In this document: positions 45,621-47,361 of the stretch, in pieces
Layout of the letters: every line of letters starts with the position of its first letter
Position numbering within the stretch: the first letter of the stretch is position 1
Origin: Coriobacteriia bacterium
GTDB taxonomy: Bacteria > Actinomycetota > Coriobacteriia > WRKU01 > WQUG01
Direction: 5' to 3'
Length of the DNA: 47,361 bases
Assembly: GCA_009781115.1 (NCBI GenBank)
Contig: WQYT01000003.1
Span: 1 to 47,361 of the forward strand
Notes under the pieces: model-generated
What the model was told of the DNA's origin: nothing
Databases searched by the model: none
The model's input: only the letters and a program-made list of their open reading frames with translations
Made by a program: the position numbers and the translations under genes

Positions 45621-45694
45621 TCATAAGCGTTCGTCTGGCGAATTGTCCGTTGTTTTTCCAACAAAATGGCGCTGAGATGTGTCATACTGGGGAT

Positions 45695-46366
45695 ATGAAA
45701 AAAGCTGAGGATTATAGTTTGCTGATCCACCTCTCCCCTTTATTCAAGGGGATTTCAAAAGAGGAATCCTTGCAGCTGTTCTCCTGCCTGGAGGTGCGCC
45801 ACCACAGCTACCGCAAGGGAAATTATGTCTTTTTGGCCGGGCAACACACTACCGATATCGGCCTGCTTTATTCTGGCCAGCTTGATATCTTGCAGGATGA
45901 CGTATGGGGAAACCGGCGCATTCTTGAACGCGTGACCCCCGGGGAGATGTTTGCCGCCGCGTTTTCCTGCGCTGATATTGAGCGGATCCCCATCAGCGTA
46001 CGCGCGACCCAGCCCAGCGAAGTGCTGCTTTTTGACTATCGCAGGGTACTTACGACCTGCAGTTCTGCCTGTCAGTTTCACACCCAGCTCATCTTAAATA
46101 TGCTTGAACTGCTGTCGCGCAAGAGCATCGCGATGATGGAGAAGATCGGCAACATCACGCGCCACAGTACGCGGGAGAAAGTCCTGTCATTTTTGTCACA
46201 GCAGGCACAACTGCGCCAGACACAAAGTTTCGAGATATCTTTCAACCGCCAGGAGCTGGCCGAATACCTGGCGGTCGACCGCAGCGCGCTTTCCACTGAA
46301 CTTGGCCGCCTGCGTGACGAGGGAGTGCTGCGGTTCTCCAAGAACCACTTCGAGCTGTTGAGTTAA
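45695..46366 (+). CDS. Crp/Fnr family transcriptional regulator
   Basis: Start revised to ATG 45695 (MKKAEDYSLLIHLSPLFKGISKEESLQLFSCLEVRHHSYRKGNYVFLAGQHTTDIGLLYSGQLDI); C-terminal HTH FNRQELAEYLAVDRSALSTELGRLRDEGVLRF. Confidence 0.92.
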   Translation: MKKAEDYSLLIHLSPLFKGISKEESLQLFSCLEVRHHSYRKGNYVFLAGQHTTDIGLLYSGQLDILQDDVWGNRRILERVTPGEMFAAAFSCADIERIPISVRATQPSEVLLFDYRRVLTTCSSACQFHTQLILNMLELLSRKSIAMMEKIGNITRHSTREKVLSFLSQQAQLRQTQSFEISFNRQELAEYLAVDRSALSTELGRLRDEGVLRFSKNHFELLS

Positions 46367-46392
46367 CGCCTAATGATGATTCTGCCCCGGGC

Positions 46393-46650
46393 AGAGGCGC
46401 GCCGGGTCGTCGCGCCCTACGGGCCGGGCGCTGATCAGAACGTTTACCAGCTAGCGCCAGCATGAGATGCCACCCCGAACAGACGGCGCGCCGAGAGCGT
46501 CGCGCCCTACGGAGCGAGGGTCAATCAGAGTCGTCACGGCTGGCGCCTGGCGATTCTTTTATCTGATGCTTACCTGCTCACTCTGGCGGTAGCTGGTTAA
46601 CGTTATAACTGGCAACGACTCTGTAGGGCGCGACGACCCGGCGCGCCTCT
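46393..46650. repeat. Intergenic repeat array: two direct copies (one degenerate) and one exact inverted copy
   Basis: 46393-46420 AGAGGCGCGCCGGGTCGTCGCGCCCTAC; 46481-46510 degenerate direct copy; 46623-46650 exact 28-nt reverse complement of the first. Confidence 0.85.
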
Positions 46651-46664
46651 GGTCGGAGCGGCGT

Positions 46665-47361
46665 TCAGATGCGCTCGAAATCGTCAGAATAGCGCGTGAT
46701 ATCATCTTCGCCCAGGTAATCGCCTACCTGTATCTCGATGATATGCAGGTCGCTGGCGCCGCGGTTCTCCAGGCGATGCTTCGTGCCAATGGGATTATAG
46801 ACCGACTGCCCTGTCCCGACCTGGATCTCCTCGTCGCCCTGCGTCACGATCGCCGTGCCTGCAACGACCACCCAGTGCTCACTGCGACGCTCGTGGCTCT
46901 GAAGCGACAGGCGCGAGCCCGGCGTCACGACAATTTCCTTGACTTTGAAACCGTCGCCCTCTTCGACGATCTTCCACGTGCCCCAGGGACGCGCGCTGAC
47001 TTTTGGCTCGCGCAGCTCGGGGGCGCCACGGGCGGCAAGCGCATCGACGACCAGGCGCACATCCTGCGCGCGATCGCGTGGCGCCACCAGGGTCGCGTCG
47101 CTCGTGTCAACCACCAACAGGTCTTCGACGCCGAGAGTTGCCACCAGGCGCTCCGGACTGTAGATGAGCGTGCCAGTGCTGTCAACCGCTACGCCATCGC
47201 CGATGACGCGGTTGCCCGCTGAGTCCGGCGCCGCCAAGTCCTCCAGTGACAGGAGCGAGCCCACATCTGACCAGTCCATCGTCGTCGGAACCACCGCCAC
47301 GTGCGCGCTGTGCTCAAGCGCCGCGTTGTCGAAGCTCACCTTCGGGAGCGTCTCGAACAGC
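46665..47361 (-). CDS. manC: Mannose-1-phosphate guanylyltransferase (C-terminal part incl. cupin-type domain; runs off right edge)
   Basis: Frame remains open to the window edge (LFETLPKVSFDNAALEHSAHVAVVPTTMDWSDVGS); RPWGTWKIVEEGDGFKVKEIVVTPGSRLSLQSHERRSEHWVVVAGTA. Confidence 0.9.
   Translation of the reverse strand, partial: LFETLPKVSFDNAALEHSAHVAVVPTTMDWSDVGSLLSLEDLAAPDSAGNRVIGDGVAVDSTGTLIYSPERLVATLGVEDLLVVDTSDATLVAPRDRAQDVRLVVDALAARGAPELREPKVSARPWGTWKIVEEGDGFKVKEIVVTPGSRLSLQSHERRSEHWVVVAGTAIVTQGDEEIQVGTGQSVYNPIGTKHRLENRGASDLHIIEIQVGDYLGEDDITRYSDDFERI

Noticed and set aside
45335-46366. 343-aa version of the Crp/Fnr regulator
   Set aside because: First 120 residues are antisense to nrfA and the intergenic region; ATG 45695 fits the family.
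46393-46650. Possible CRISPR-like array
   Set aside because: Only three copies, one inverted and one degenerate, no regular spacers and no cas genes.
1-47361. tRNA, rRNA, integrase or transposase signatures
   Set aside because: Scanned intergenic gaps and ORF products; none seen. The gaps are too short or explained by hairpins and repeats.

Overview
This 47.4-kb window is gene-dense, GC-rich bacterial DNA with almost all genes on the minus strand. The style resembles a monoderm, possibly Coriobacteriia/Actinomycetota; that taxon call is inference only. Left edge: tatC (partial), a tatB-like gene, a TPR protein, a Gly/Met-rich membrane protein, an amidohydrolase and a 12-motif NapC/NirT-type multiheme cytochrome. 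About 5-43 kb is a very large cell-surface glycan locus. It holds an O-antigen-ligase/polymerase-like protein with TPRs, an initiating polyprenyl-phosphate sugar transferase, a phosphohexomutase and ten GT4-like glycosyltransferases, three of them a tandem paralogous block. It also holds a complete pseudaminic-acid set (PseB, PseF, PseC, PseG-PseH fusion, PseI). A second set of five enzymes is consistent with a UDP-diacetamido-uronic acid route (WbpA-, B-, D-, E- and I-like). A PglK/MsbA-like ABC exporter is the only visible flippase candidate. Within the locus are a secreted L,D-transpeptidase with three tandem beta-sandwich repeats and a convergent GH25 lysozyme with three Fn3-like repeats, separated by a strong symmetric terminator. 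Right edge: galU, hemL, a lipoprotein-type nrfA without nrfH, a divergent Crp/Fnr regulator, an intergenic repeat array and a truncated manC. The best candidate for something undescribed is the 473-aa orphan at 18452-19873, beside pseI. It carries EE, HP and SS motifs reminiscent of bacterial (poly)sialyltransferases and may be a new pseudaminyltransferase-type enzyme. No tRNA, rRNA, CRISPR array or transposase was recognised.
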